Shown here in pieces: positions 44,143-53,070 of a stretch of 64,000 nucleotides of DNA. The first letter of the stretch is position 1; each line of letters begins with the position of its first letter. The notes beneath the pieces were generated by a model that saw nothing but the letters and a program-made list of their open reading frames with translations, had not been told where the DNA came from and ran no database searches. The position numbers and the translations under genes are program-made. The DNA is taken from assembly GCA_035487295.1 (NCBI GenBank), contig DATHMH010000034.1, forward strand, positions 153,132 to 217,131, read 5' to 3'. Source of the stretch: QIAW01 sp035487295. GTDB lineage: Bacteria; Acidobacteriota; Terriglobia; Terriglobales; Acidobacteriaceae.

Positions 44143-44307
44143 TCAGGCGGACGGGGCCTCTTCTATCTTCGCGACCTGCCTCTCGATGATGTCCAGCAGA
44201 GTGTTGATTTCAATCACCAGATCACGCAGCTTGTTCGGATCCTGTTCCTGGCCAATGTGTTCTCTCAATTCCTGCAAAGCCTTGGACACCACCGCATCGT
44301 GCGACAT
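44143..44307 (-). CDS. 54-residue helical protein
   Basis: Short reading frame from ATG 44307 with AAAGGT seven bases upstream. The product is charged and helical (ALQELREHIGQEQDPNKLRD, then VIEINTLLDIIERQVAKIEE), with no signal peptide. It precedes the Crp-like gene by 63 bases on the same strand, so co-transcription is likely. The heptad-like spacing of Leu/Ile suggests a coiled coil. No family recognised. Confidence 0.55.
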   Translation of the reverse strand: MSHDAVVSKALQELREHIGQEQDPNKLRDLVIEINTLLDIIERQVAKIEEAPSA

Positions 44308-44698
44308 TGCTGACCTTTCAAGTGGGTTGGAAAGACGGCATTGCGAGAAAAAACTGCGCAAATGCCAGAAGACGCCAGGTTGCGCCAAGCCGCCTTCTGC
44401 TCTCCAGAGAGTTGAAGGCGCAACCGCATGATAACCCATGTTACCGCTACTACGTAGAATCAAAATGCTTCTTTCAGGAGAAGCTGTGTTCAGTAAATAT
44501 TCGTCTATTATTCTTCGTCGAAGACACCTGTTCCAAAATGAACCTTCTATTCGCTATCGGTTTCAAAATGAAACCTTCATCCCTCGCTGAGGCCGAAATT
44601 ATTCAGTTTTCTTGTCCTAAAGATGACAGATGCAGAATGACCTCTTCATTAAAATTTCTTGTTATAGCAGTTCATTACGACAAGTATGAGGTCGGTAT
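44308..44698. promoter_or_regulatory. Divergent regulatory region with two spaced palindromic boxes
   Basis: 391 bases without a gene between the leftward Crp/PAS group and the rightward response regulator. GTTC-CAAAAT-GAAC is at 44530-44543 and GGTTTCA-AAA-TGAAACC (perfect 7-bp arms) at 44559-44575. They share TTxCAAAATGAAxCxTTC and their centres are ~30 bp apart, three helical turns. A further hairpin GCTTCT-TTCAGG-AGAAGC lies at 44467-44484. No confident -35/-10 pair is seen. Confidence 0.4.
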
Positions 44699-45136
44699 AT
44701 GCAAATTGTTCTATGCATTGATGACGATGTAATGGGATTGGCGCTTCGTAAGTTGCTGCTTGAAACGCAGGGCTACACAGTTCTTGCCGCTACCGGCGGC
44801 CTGGCTGGCCTCGAAATCGCGCGCAGGTCTAACCTCGATGTGGTTGTGCTCGATTTCCAAATGCCCATCATGAATGGGGAGCAGGTCGCGCGCATACTGA
44901 AACACGACCGTCCCAGCTTGCCCATTATTCTTCTGACAGGCCACGTAGAGAGCGACATTCCAGGGGCCCTGTTATCGATGATAGATTCCTATCTGCAAAA
45001 GGGTTCAGGCGATCTGCTGGCCTCGCTTCAAAGTGTTCTCAACCGCAGGAAATTGAAACGGCTTCCGGGTTCGGTTTCAGGACAAATATCCTGTAGATGT
45101 ACATCCACCAATAAATCGCTGGCTGAAATTCAGTAG
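44699..45136 (+). CDS. CheY-like response regulator
   Basis: 145 residues, single receiver domain. Acidic pocket CIDDD at residues 6-10, phospho-acceptor Asp in VVLDFQMPIMNGEQ near residue 55, switch Thr in ILLTGHVES near residue 85, and conserved Lys in LQKGSG near residue 102. No output domain; the last ~25 residues are a polar tail. Divergent from the Crp/PAS group, so it may work with those PAS proteins, though a kinase is not nearby. Confidence 0.85.
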   Translation: MQIVLCIDDDVMGLALRKLLLETQGYTVLAATGGLAGLEIARRSNLDVVVLDFQMPIMNGEQVARILKHDRPSLPIILLTGHVESDIPGALLSMIDSYLQKGSGDLLASLQSVLNRRKLKRLPGSVSGQISCRCTSTNKSLAEIQ

Positions 45137-45255
45137 GAGCCAGCGATCAACGCACGACTTCGCACGCTTTCTTATTGCGAGCAGTTTTCAAATTCACTCT
45201 GTACCCAACTTTAAAAACCAAAAAAACAGTTCATGCACAGTAAAGGGAGTGCCCT

Positions 45256-45633
45256 ATGCAAGGTATCCTCAATTCGTGGAAAGAAATAGCTGCCTATATT
45301 GGACGCGGTGTAAGAACGGCGCAGAGGTGGGAGCGCGATCTTGCCCTGCCGGTGCGGAGACCGAGAGGGAAAAAACGCAGCGCGGTCATTGCCGTACCGA
45401 GCGAGATTGACGCTTGGTTAAGAAGATGCCCCACACGGGATGATGAGAAGGAGGACCGTTCGGCGGAAAACCGAAGTACCGCGCCAGGCTGGGAAAAGAC
45501 ACGCCAGGAAACGCGCCAGCTTTTCAGCGGTGCAGAGATGTTGCACGACACGACAAGCAAGCTGCCTGCCAATATGCAACGGGCGGCAACGCTTCCCGAG
45601 AAGATGGCGCGCAATCGAATCGCAAGCAACTGA
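45256..45633 (+). CDS. Helix-turn-helix DNA-binding protein
   Basis: 125 residues. The first ~60 form a MerR/excisionase-like helix-turn-helix: SWKEIAAYIGRGVRTAQRWE, then LPVRRPRGKKRSAV, then EIDAWLRRCP. In Acidobacteriota this module often heads larger signalling proteins; here it is followed only by a polar tail. GGGAG precedes ATG 45256. It probably regulates the neighbouring response regulator or a distant target. Confidence 0.7.
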   Translation: MQGILNSWKEIAAYIGRGVRTAQRWERDLALPVRRPRGKKRSAVIAVPSEIDAWLRRCPTRDDEKEDRSAENRSTAPGWEKTRQETRQLFSGAEMLHDTTSKLPANMQRAATLPEKMARNRIASN

Positions 45634-45701
45634 CTTCTGGATGCAGGCCGGGCTTTGGTGAATGGGGAGTCGAATCGATCGGACCAAAATACCTATCAGC
45701 G

Positions 45702-47252
45702 TCACCGGGTCAACAAATCCACCGGCTGCCGTACATCGGTTACGCGGAAATATTGCTTCAGCGCAGGATAGCGTTCAACCACAGCCTCATACATGGCATA
45801 AGCCACGCTGCGATAGGAAAAATGTCCCGCCGGCGTGGTGCGCAGTTCGGAGATGTAGACTGCCTCGGCGAAATCCATCTTGAAGAGTGTGCGCTTGCGG
45901 TATGCCATGGGTAACACGTAGACCGCAGCCGCTTCGCCATGATCTTTGGCCAGCGCAGCCGCCGTGTCAGCGGCTCGGCGCATCGTGTGTTGATAACGTG
46001 GCTCCAGGCCGGCAGAGGTCAGGTCTGACGGCGTGTCGTAGCCATGCGTCGCGGTGAAATCCTGGCCAATCTGGACGCAGCGCCTGTGCCGGTGCATATC
46101 GCGAAAGCCGCCGGCGTCCATCAAAATATCGAAGCGAAATTTCTGCCCGGCGGAAAAAGCGCGCAGCAATTCGTCATGCTTGCCGCGATGCTTTGCGCCC
46201 AAGGCAATAATCTCTTCCCGCCGCGGAGCATTCAAACCTTTCACCCGCTCGCGGATCTGTCGATAGGAATAATGGCACTGCTCATAAAGCAGTGTGGTGG
46301 CCAGCTCAATTTCAAAGGGCTCGTCATCGAGCAGATCAACCGATTTGGCCGTTGCCATTTCGGCCTTGCCCATGATCTCAGCAGCAGCGTGGCGAAGCTC
46401 TTTGCGCGTCGAAATTTCGTATTCACAAGGGTCGGCGTATTTCACCAAGGTAGGGGAAACCCGAACATCTTTCAGCAAACTTTGCTGGGCCAGGGCCCCA
46501 ACTTCCGGACTGATTGCGTTGATCTTATCTACCAGCGCGCTCCATGACTCCTGGTTAACGTTGTACGCGGGCTCACTGGCGGCCTGCTTCAAAAGCCGGC
46601 CCAGGTCCTGTACTTCGGGGTACTCGCTCGAAAGCAGGCGTGAAATCTGCGTCTCCAGCGTACGCGCATTCATGATCTGGCCCAGCGACGTGTTGGTTCC
46701 CAGCGGCAACAGGTAGCGCGAAATATCGAAGGCGCGGGCCTTCAACGTGCGCTCATAGGCATCCTGCTTCATGGCCTCGGGCTGCGGAGTGCGTTCCGCC
46801 AGCCACTTCCACATGCCTTCGGAGAGAATTTCGTATTCCGCAAAAAGGAATTCGATGGTCTCGCGGTAAAGCTGCAACCCGCTGGAATCCGTCCCGAATT
46901 CCGGGATGTAGTAACTGCTCTTGCGGAAGTCCTGATAGCGCGTCGAGCGTTCCTGGCCGTCCCAGCGCTGCTCGTCCACGAGGATAATCGCCGCGATCAT
47001 GGAAAGCTTCTCGATGGCAAAGGCAATATGCGCCAGGTCGGCGATCGAGCGGTGGCCGTATTGAAAATAAAAAGTGTTGAGGAACTTCTCGGCCTTCTGT
47101 TCGTTGATCTCGCGCAGAGATTCTTTCATCGACAGCGCCGAGCGCGAGTATTTGGCCATGGCATAGGCCTGCACCTCGGGCTCAGCGCCATATACGGCGT
47201 AGACGTTTGTGGCCGGTTGGTGATTGTTGGAAGCAGGTTTCTGGTCAGACAT
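45702..47252 (-). CDS. thyX: ThyX-like protein with two tandem domains (FAD-dependent thymidylate synthase family)
   Basis: 516 residues, over twice the usual ThyX length of ~220-250. The first half has the ThyX-like run FQYGHRSIADLAHIAF, then WDGQERSTRYQDF near residue 97, in which the RHR of the signature is not intact. The second half has FRDMHRHRRCVQIGQDF near residue 387, an intact-looking RHR region. ThyX makes dTMP from dUMP with FAD and methylene-tetrahydrofolate. The doubled form is annotated this way in some genomes, but activity is not certain. No thyA is visible. ATG 47252; a DUF4388 regulator gene is 52 bases upstream. Confidence 0.65.
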   Translation of the reverse strand: MSDQKPASNNHQPATNVYAVYGAEPEVQAYAMAKYSRSALSMKESLREINEQKAEKFLNTFYFQYGHRSIADLAHIAFAIEKLSMIAAIILVDEQRWDGQERSTRYQDFRKSSYYIPEFGTDSSGLQLYRETIEFLFAEYEILSEGMWKWLAERTPQPEAMKQDAYERTLKARAFDISRYLLPLGTNTSLGQIMNARTLETQISRLLSSEYPEVQDLGRLLKQAASEPAYNVNQESWSALVDKINAISPEVGALAQQSLLKDVRVSPTLVKYADPCEYEISTRKELRHAAAEIMGKAEMATAKSVDLLDDEPFEIELATTLLYEQCHYSYRQIRERVKGLNAPRREEIIALGAKHRGKHDELLRAFSAGQKFRFDILMDAGGFRDMHRHRRCVQIGQDFTATHGYDTPSDLTSAGLEPRYQHTMRRAADTAAALAKDHGEAAAVYVLPMAYRKRTLFKMDFAEAVYISELRTTPAGHFSYRSVAYAMYEAVVERYPALKQYFRVTDVRQPVDLLTR

Positions 47253-47304
47253 GGGTACACTTAGCAGCGCAATTACCGAAGAACTATCAAACTTGAAACT
47301 GCCT

Positions 47305-48045
47305 TTACGCTTCTACGTTGTCCTTATTGGTCTCGTCCACCAGGCGCAGGCCTTCCATGAGCAGTCCCTGGGTGGAGCGGGTAATGGTCTGCTCGGGGCT
47401 GGAGCCGGTGAAATCAATCAGGAAGTTGCCGGTTTGCCAGGTCAGGACTTTATAAACCGCCTCATCGCCCTTCAGGCTGCCGCAGGTGGCGTGGTTGATC
47501 TGGCCCTCGCTAAAGTACATATCGCAGCGGTCGTTGTTGCTGGTGATGGCCAACGAGCAGCTCTTGCGGCCCATTTCCAGCGATTGCAGCAGGTCGAGGC
47601 AGCTCATCTGCACCAGGTTGCCGCGCACAGTGCTTTCCCCGGCAGACTCGCGGGTTAGTTTTTCCAGCGCGATCTTATCGATTACCTTCTTGATATGGGC
47701 TATGGCTTCTTTCAGAAAAAAGGGCTTCTCCAGGAAGTCTTCTACCGCCTCCTGCAGAATTTTCAGCTTCTCGCTGATATCGTTCTTGCTGGCCACCAGG
47801 ATAATCGGAATCCGGGCGGTATTGGCCCGGCCCTTGAGTTTTTCCATGAGTTGGCGGCCGTTCATGCCCGGCATATCGTAGTCGCTGATCAGCAGATCGG
47901 GAGGGTCGTCAATGGCTTTTAGCAGGGCGTCGGCCCCATCGGCGGCGGTAAGCACAGGGCTGGTCAGCTCCGCCAGGTCACGCCGCAGCATCTCCAGAAC
48001 CATTGGATTGTCGTCAACAAGCAGAATTTTGACATTGCTGGGCAT
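47305..48045 (-). CDS. Response regulator with DUF4388 output domain
   Basis: 246 residues. Receiver domain: ILLVDDNPMVLEML, phospho-Asp in LISDYDMPGMNGRQ (~residue 55), Lys in FLEKPFF (~105). The second domain (residues ~140-240) is DUF4388/PATAN-like: GNLVQMSCLDLLQSLEMG, then RCDMYFSEGQINHA, then LTWQTGNFLIDF. Such regulators act by protein contact, often in surface motility or exopolysaccharide control. Four bases follow moaC, so it is likely co-transcribed with moaC and moeA. Confidence 0.88.
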   Translation of the reverse strand: MPSNVKILLVDDNPMVLEMLRRDLAELTSPVLTAADGADALLKAIDDPPDLLISDYDMPGMNGRQLMEKLKGRANTARIPIILVASKNDISEKLKILQEAVEDFLEKPFFLKEAIAHIKKVIDKIALEKLTRESAGESTVRGNLVQMSCLDLLQSLEMGRKSCSLAITSNNDRCDMYFSEGQINHATCGSLKGDEAVYKVLTWQTGNFLIDFTGSSPEQTITRSTQGLLMEGLRLVDETNKDNVEA

Positions 48046-48049
48046 GAGA

Positions 48050-48547
48050 CTACTTTTTCACTCGTTTATTCGCGTTACTGCTGCTGGTACGGCGATATTC
48101 TCCGCTCTTACCGCCTGATTTGCGCTGCAAAACCACCTGGCGGATCTCAATACTCTTATCTAAAGCCTTACACATGTCATAGATAGTAAGAGCGGCAACA
48201 CTCGCTGCGACCAGTGCCTCCATCTCGACGCCAGTGGGGGCCGTCGTGGCGGCGGTGGAGGCGATTGAGACGCCATTTTCGCACAGGTGCAGACGGACAT
48301 CAATGTGAGAAAGTGGCAGGGTATGGCACAAGGGGATCAACTCCGCGGTGCGCTTGGCGGCGCTGATACCGGCAATCCGCGCGATTTCAAAGGGATCGCC
48401 TTTGGGGTTTTGGGGCAGAGCCTTGATAACCTCCGGTGACATAACCACAAAGGCACTGGCCTCGGCCTCGCGCCGGGTGGAAGGCTTGGCGGAAATATCT
48501 ACCATTGCAGCCCGGCCACGGGCATCGAAATGCGAAAGCTTGGCCAT
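48050..48547 (-). CDS. moaC: Cyclic pyranopterin monophosphate synthase
   Basis: 165 residues. Family motifs: MVDISAKPSTRREAEASA at the N-terminus, AKRTAELIPLCHTLPLSHID near residue 65, and GVEMEALVAASVAALTIYDM near residue 110, containing the residues for ring closure. The C-terminus ends with Lys/Arg-rich residues. It performs the second step of molybdopterin synthesis after MoaA. moeA lies upstream on the same strand. Confidence 0.95.
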   Translation of the reverse strand: MAKLSHFDARGRAAMVDISAKPSTRREAEASAFVVMSPEVIKALPQNPKGDPFEIARIAGISAAKRTAELIPLCHTLPLSHIDVRLHLCENGVSIASTAATTAPTGVEMEALVAASVAALTIYDMCKALDKSIEIRQVVLQRKSGGKSGEYRRTSSSNANKRVKK

Positions 48548-48589
48548 GAAGGTCGTTAGCTCTAGGGTAACATTATTTTCCTCAAAGCT

Positions 48590-49879
48590 TTACCCGCGAA
48601 TTAAGACCTCTATCATTTCCCCCGCCGGGATAGAGGGGCGATCAGGTGGAACCACTACATAGCAGTTGGCCTGGGCAGTGGCTGCGATGTCTCCCGATCC
48701 TTGCCAGCGGACCATTTCGACTCGTGGGCCTTCTAGAAACGCCGGCAAAAAGCGGGTGAGGCCGGTCTTGGTCTTGATTTCCGATTTAAGCCAGGCCTGC
48801 AAAAGCTGCAACTGTCGAGGCCGGGTTCCGCGCAAGGCATCAATGATCGGCCGGGCAAACAGCTCAAAGGTCACCATGGTGGAGACGGGATTGCCCGGCA
48901 ATCCAAAGAAAAAAGGAGCTGCTTGACCAGAACGGGCACGGCCAAAGACGATTGGTCTGCCGGGCTGAATCAGAGCACCGGTAAACAAGAACTCGGCGCC
49001 GAAGCCCTGAAGCACCTGCTCCACCAGGTCATATTTGCCCATGGAGACGCCACCGCTGAGCAACAACAGATCAAATTTCAACCCTTCTCCAACCAGTTCG
49101 TGAAGACGAGGAAGATTGTCAGGCGCAATAGGAAGCTGCACCGCCTCGCCGCCTGCGGCTGCAACTTGGGCTGCAAGGGAATAACTGTTGGAGTTGCGGA
49201 TTTGATGGGCCTGGGGAATAGCGTTGAGATCCACAATCTCATCGCCAGTGGAAAGAATCGCAATGCGCGGCCGCCGATACACTTGCAACTGGGCCCTGCC
49301 CACGCTCGCCGCAACGGCGATAGCAGCGTGGTCAATGCGATCTCCAGGACGCAATAGCGCAACGCCCTTGCCGGCTTCACTTCCGGCAGGAACAATATTC
49401 TCACCCGGCTTTACCGCACGCCACACATGAACTTCATTTGCATTGCGGGATGTGTACTCCACCATAACCACGGCGTACTCATCGCCAACTGGTGCCGGCG
49501 CGCCGGTCATGATCTCCAATGCTTCGCCTGGGTTCAAAGCTCTGTCATATTGCGGAGCGCCGGCCTTAGTCTCGCCGACGACCCGCAATGAAACAGGAGC
49601 AGTCTCGCTGGCGTTTGCTAAATCCTCTGCTCTTACTGCAAATCCATCGCGCGTGGCGCGGTTGAAGGGCGGAAAGTCACGGTCTGCCGGAATCTCTTCC
49701 GCCAGCACGCGGCCGGCACCGCTGAGCAGATCTAATTTTTCGGTTGAAGGCGTGCGTCTGCGCAGGAGATTATGGCCGGCTTCTTCAACAATCTTGCGGG
49801 CTTCTTCAAAAGGAAGAACGCGCTCGGGATGGCCGGAAGATGACACTAGAAGCAAGTTCTCAGTTTCTAACGCACTCAA
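48590..49879 (-). CDS. moeA: Molybdopterin molybdenumtransferase
   Basis: 429 residues. Four-domain MoeA: RDFPPFNRATRDGFAVRAED near residue 80, EIMTGAPAPVGDEYAVV, the MoCF-like core ILSTGDEIVD and LLLSGGVSMGKYDLVEQVL, then FGLPGNPVSTMVTFELF. It inserts molybdate into adenylated molybdopterin. The apparent start is TTG 49879; no good ATG lies near the expected N-terminus. 42 bases separate it from moaC. Confidence 0.95.
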   Translation of the reverse strand: MSALETENLLLVSSSGHPERVLPFEEARKIVEEAGHNLLRRRTPSTEKLDLLSGAGRVLAEEIPADRDFPPFNRATRDGFAVRAEDLANASETAPVSLRVVGETKAGAPQYDRALNPGEALEIMTGAPAPVGDEYAVVMVEYTSRNANEVHVWRAVKPGENIVPAGSEAGKGVALLRPGDRIDHAAIAVAASVGRAQLQVYRRPRIAILSTGDEIVDLNAIPQAHQIRNSNSYSLAAQVAAAGGEAVQLPIAPDNLPRLHELVGEGLKFDLLLLSGGVSMGKYDLVEQVLQGFGAEFLFTGALIQPGRPIVFGRARSGQAAPFFFGLPGNPVSTMVTFELFARPIIDALRGTRPRQLQLLQAWLKSEIKTKTGLTRFLPAFLEGPRVEMVRWQGSGDIAATAQANCYVVVPPDRPSIPAGEMIEVLIRG

Positions 49880-49923
49880 ACATTAAGTTCTTAGAGCGTG
49901 TTTCAAAAATAGGGTTGTGTCAG

Positions 49924-49976
49924 GGCACGGATTTAGCCGTGCCGTAACGCTCCCTATAAATACTGGGCTTCAGCCC
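49924..49976. repeat. Two-hairpin intergenic palindrome
   Basis: GGCACGG-ATTTAG-CCGTGCC at 49924-49943 followed by GGGCT-TC-AGCCC at 49965-49976. A similar first hairpin occurs at 57558-57577, so this is a dispersed family in this genome. It sits upstream of moeA. Confidence 0.5.
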
Positions 49977-50076
49977 CTGAGGTTGTCCTTCCCTCAGTCC
50001 GCCAGCTATTTTGAAACAAGTTCCTGATACGCTCACGCTTTCATTCTGCAAACTGCACCCATTCAGAATATAAAAG

Positions 50077-50104
50077 AAAAAGGCGGCCAAGCGGCCGCCT
50101 TTTC
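50077..50104 (-). terminator. Rho-independent terminator for the TPR gene
   Basis: On the minus strand AGGCGGCC-GCTT-GGCCGCCT, a perfect 8-bp stem extended by A/T pairs, followed by a T-rich run. It lies 15 bases past the stop of the leftward gene at 50119-51300 and matches the classic form. Confidence 0.8.
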
Positions 50105-50118
50105 GAAATGGAGTTTAC

Positions 50119-51300
50119 CTAATTACTCTTACTCTTGGTTGGGGTCGTGGCTTTCGCTTTCTTATAGGTGGTGGTCACGGTCGCGCCAAAGCCTTCAATC
50201 AGGCCTTTGGCTTCTTCCACGTGCTTGCCCTCAGGCTCAAGCTCCAGATATTTGTTGAAAGCTTCAATGGTCCCAGGGGCCGGAACCATCTTACCGCTCT
50301 TATCAATGGTGGCCATGGAAGTCAGATTGATGCCCTTTTGATAATAGGCTTCAGCGTAGTCCGGTTTTGCGACAATCGCTTTGTCGAAAGCACTATTGGC
50401 TTCGTCAATATCTTTCTGCTTGACGCCCGCATCGCTTTCCTTGGTGGCTATGTTGGTCAAAGTGGCGCCGGCGTTGAAGTAATACATAGCGGCGTTGGGG
50501 ACGTCGTTCTCTGCCGCGGTAGTGTATTCGTCCAGGGCCTCTTTTGGTCTTCCACTCTTGGCATAAGTCTGGCCCAGGTTGTTGTGGTACTTGCCTACGA
50601 TGGCCTTGTTGTCAACGGGTTTCTTGTCGGCCCCTGCGCTTGCCGGGGTGGCCTGGGCAAGCTCGATGGCTTTCTTATAAGCCTCGACGGATTTATCGAA
50701 ATGCGGCGTGGCCTCATCTTTGCTGGCGGCAGCGGTCCCTGCGCCATACTCTGCATCTCCCAGGTGCGCCCAGATAACGTCGTGGGTAGCATCCATGGCA
50801 AGCGCGTCATTCAGCACCTGAATCGCCTGCTGCCAGTTTCCGGCCTGCCCGTCGGCGCTGGCATCGGTCAGCATTTTGTTCAATTTGCCGATCTTTTCAT
50901 TTTCCTTGGTTGCCTCGACAGTCTTCTTCTGGTATTCGGGGTTTTTCTGCGCGTCTTTTATTTCTTTCTGCAAATCAAACGCGAGTTCGGTGGCCTGCTC
51001 ATCCAGTTTTATGCCAATGCCGGTGTAATAGTGGATGATCTTTCCGTCTTGTATGAGGTTGACCGTATATTTCCCCGGCGAAATGGCGATGGAAGCGAAC
51101 TCACCTTTACTGTCAGTTTTAAGATCGTAGTTCTGCCCCGTATCCGCGTTATGAAATTGCACGGTAATGCCGACCATGGGAATGCCTTCAACACCGATGC
51201 ACTTGCCATGCACCCTGGCCAGCATTTGGGACCAGCCCGCTACGGCAGAGAGTACGATCAGAGCGGTCGCGGCAAATATGGTTATCAGTTTTTTGTTCAT
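50119..51300 (-). CDS. Exported carboxypeptidase-regulatory-like/TPR protein
   Basis: 393 residues from ATG 51300, chosen for its signal peptide (LITIFAATALIVLSAVAGWS) and AGGAA upstream; a longer frame upstream overlaps queC. Residues ~30-110 resemble a Cna-B/carboxypeptidase regulatory-like fold (VGITVQFHNADTGQNYDLKT). Residues ~135-390 hold tetratricopeptide repeats (VIWAHLGDAEYGAG, KYHNNLGQTYAKSG, AEAYYQKGINLTS). A long charged helix joins them. A periplasmic scaffold is the usual inference. A strong terminator follows. Confidence 0.8.
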   Translation of the reverse strand: MNKKLITIFAATALIVLSAVAGWSQMLARVHGKCIGVEGIPMVGITVQFHNADTGQNYDLKTDSKGEFASIAISPGKYTVNLIQDGKIIHYYTGIGIKLDEQATELAFDLQKEIKDAQKNPEYQKKTVEATKENEKIGKLNKMLTDASADGQAGNWQQAIQVLNDALAMDATHDVIWAHLGDAEYGAGTAAASKDEATPHFDKSVEAYKKAIELAQATPASAGADKKPVDNKAIVGKYHNNLGQTYAKSGRPKEALDEYTTAAENDVPNAAMYYFNAGATLTNIATKESDAGVKQKDIDEANSAFDKAIVAKPDYAEAYYQKGINLTSMATIDKSGKMVPAPGTIEAFNKYLELEPEGKHVEEAKGLIEGFGATVTTTYKKAKATTPTKSKSN

Positions 51301-51331
51301 CTCAGTTTCCTGTTCTGCATTCTTTTTACAA

Positions 51332-52036
51332 CTAAACTCTTTGTGCCGCCGCCCGCGGCTCATAGGCAATCGGATCGACGGTCCCGGCCTGTTCAAACGC
51401 ACGCAGGCGGAGAACGCAACTATCACAAGCTCCACAGGCACGGTCGTGGCGGCTATAGCAAGACCACGTTAATTCGAGGGGCGCATCTAATTTTAACCCA
51501 AGCCTGACGATTTCCGATTTGCGCAACGTAATCAAGGGGGTCACGATTTCAATCGCGCCTTCCTTGGTCCCGGTGCGAATAACTTCATTATAGGCGCGGT
51601 AATAGGCCGGGCGGCAGTCGGGATACCCCGAACTATCCTGCTCGACGGCCCCAATATATATTTTCTGCGCGCCCAAGACCTCAGCCCAGCTTACCGCAGC
51701 CGCCAGGAAATGCGCGTTACGAAAGGGCACATACGTAACCGGAACCCCTGGCCCGATTTCTCCCGATTCGGGAACAGCAATGCTGCTATCCGTAAGAGCG
51801 GAGCCTCCAATGGCCCGCAAGGCCTCATTGCGCAGCAGCATGCGTTGGCTGATTTGCAGCCGCTCGCAAACCGCCAGAAAGCTCTGCTGCTCGCGCTGTT
51901 CGGTGCGCTGCCCGTAACTTACATGCAGAGCAGCGACGGCTGGGCCCCCAAAATCACGTACGGCCAGCGCGGCGCAGACGCAGGAATCCATTCCACCACT
52001 CAATAAAACTACAGCTTGGGCCCGCTCTGTTTTCAT
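51332..52036 (-). CDS. queC: 7-cyano-7-deazaguanine synthase
   Basis: 234 residues. PP-loop VVLLSGGMDSCVCAAL at the N-terminus, FRNAHFLAAAVSWAE in the middle, and the zinc-site cysteines near the C-terminus: CYSRHDRACGACDSC. It converts carboxy-deazaguanine and ammonia to preQ0 with ATP. Lies with queE and queD on the same strand, though 257 bases separate it from queE. No preQ1 riboswitch was recognised in that gap. Confidence 0.95.
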   Translation of the reverse strand: MKTERAQAVVLLSGGMDSCVCAALAVRDFGGPAVAALHVSYGQRTEQREQQSFLAVCERLQISQRMLLRNEALRAIGGSALTDSSIAVPESGEIGPGVPVTYVPFRNAHFLAAAVSWAEVLGAQKIYIGAVEQDSSGYPDCRPAYYRAYNEVIRTGTKEGAIEIVTPLITLRKSEIVRLGLKLDAPLELTWSCYSRHDRACGACDSCVLRLRAFEQAGTVDPIAYEPRAAAQRV

Positions 52037-52293
52037 GGAAATGGACTACTCACTTAGATGAGTTTGACCGCGGAAGAGCTGCACGAACTCCTGCCGTCTC
52101 AAAACCTTTAAAATATGATTTTAATGGACGAGCCGCAACTTTTGCCCTTTTTCCGGGTTAATTTTTATTGAATCTCCTATTCGATTTTGTAGGTCTCTTT
52201 TCGGCTGAAAAAGAGCTTCCAATCCCAGAACGAATGCGCGGAAAAAACTTGCAGATAAAAGTTTAGATGAAAAACTGCGGTCAAGTCTTTGAC

Positions 52294-52974
52294 CTAAACC
52301 CCTTTTGTCTCCGGCTGCCAGATGAATTTGTGCAGTTGCAGTCCAAGGCGGACATTTAAGCCATCGGTTAGGATCCACTCCGCCAGTTCGCGAGGGTCAA
52401 CCAGGCAGTGCGAGCTGTCGCGAGTGCCGCGCGCATCCTTGCGAAAGGCAGGCGAAAAGATGACGCTGCCGGCGAGCGAGGCCAGTCCATGCTGGCGGGT
52501 AAAATCGCGGGCAAATTCGTAATCTGCGCGGTCGCTCACGACGAATTTGATCTCGTCACGCACGGTGAGCGCTTGCAAGTTAGCAGGATTAAAGGTATCG
52601 CCTTCGCCGGAGTGGGGGCACTTCACATCCACGATTTTGTGGACCTCACCGGGAACATTAGCCAATGGCCTCTCGCCGCTGGTTTCCACGAGCACGGTGT
52701 ACTCGAGGCGAATGAGCTCCTGCATTAGCGGAACCACTTCGCGCTCCTGCAGCATGGGCTCGCCGCCCGTGATCTCAACCATCTTGACCGGCTCCAGCCG
52801 CCGCACCTCAGCCAGCACCTCGGCCAGAGTCATCTTTTTTCCGCCCGTGAACGTGTATTCACTGTCGCACCAGACGCAGCGCAGGTTGCAGCCGGTAAGG
52901 CGTACGAAGATGCAGGGTAATCCGGCAAAAGAGGATTCGCCTTGAAGCGAAGAATAAATTTCAGTGATCTGCAT
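52294..52974 (-). CDS. queE: 7-carboxy-7-deazaguanine synthase
   Basis: 226 residues. Radical SAM cluster CNLRCVWCDSEYTF near residue 30, preceded by FVRLTG, then the SAM motif VEITGGEPMLQ. Converts 6-carboxy-tetrahydropterin to carboxy-deazaguanine. Compact size is normal for QueE. ATG 52974. A small stem-loop of GGTCAA/TTGACC lies around its stop codon. Confidence 0.93.
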   Translation of the reverse strand: MQITEIYSSLQGESSFAGLPCIFVRLTGCNLRCVWCDSEYTFTGGKKMTLAEVLAEVRRLEPVKMVEITGGEPMLQEREVVPLMQELIRLEYTVLVETSGERPLANVPGEVHKIVDVKCPHSGEGDTFNPANLQALTVRDEIKFVVSDRADYEFARDFTRQHGLASLAGSVIFSPAFRKDARGTRDSSHCLVDPRELAEWILTDGLNVRLGLQLHKFIWQPETKGV

Positions 52975-52994
52975 GGTCGGCCACTATTTTTCGG

Positions 52995-53020
52995 TAGAGA
53001 CGTGGCTTGCTACGTCTCTA
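52995..53020. repeat. Palindromic element between queE and queD
   Basis: TAGAGACGT and ACGTCTCTA arms (9 bp, perfect) around an 8-base loop. Typical of dispersed intergenic palindromes; no T run, so not a clear terminator. Confidence 0.5.
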
Positions 53021-53070
53021 ATTCTTAAATGAGTTGTTGCAGAAGAAAAGCGGGAAGAGAGCTGCCCGGA

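Noticed and set aside
50221..51507. 428-codon rightward open frame
   Set aside because: Lies opposite the TPR exoprotein with signal peptide and terminator; its translation has no domain character and overlaps queC.
52037..52293. Possible preQ1 riboswitch before queC
   Set aside because: The 257-base gap has a few short A-rich stretches but I could not fit the compact preQ1 aptamer pseudoknot.
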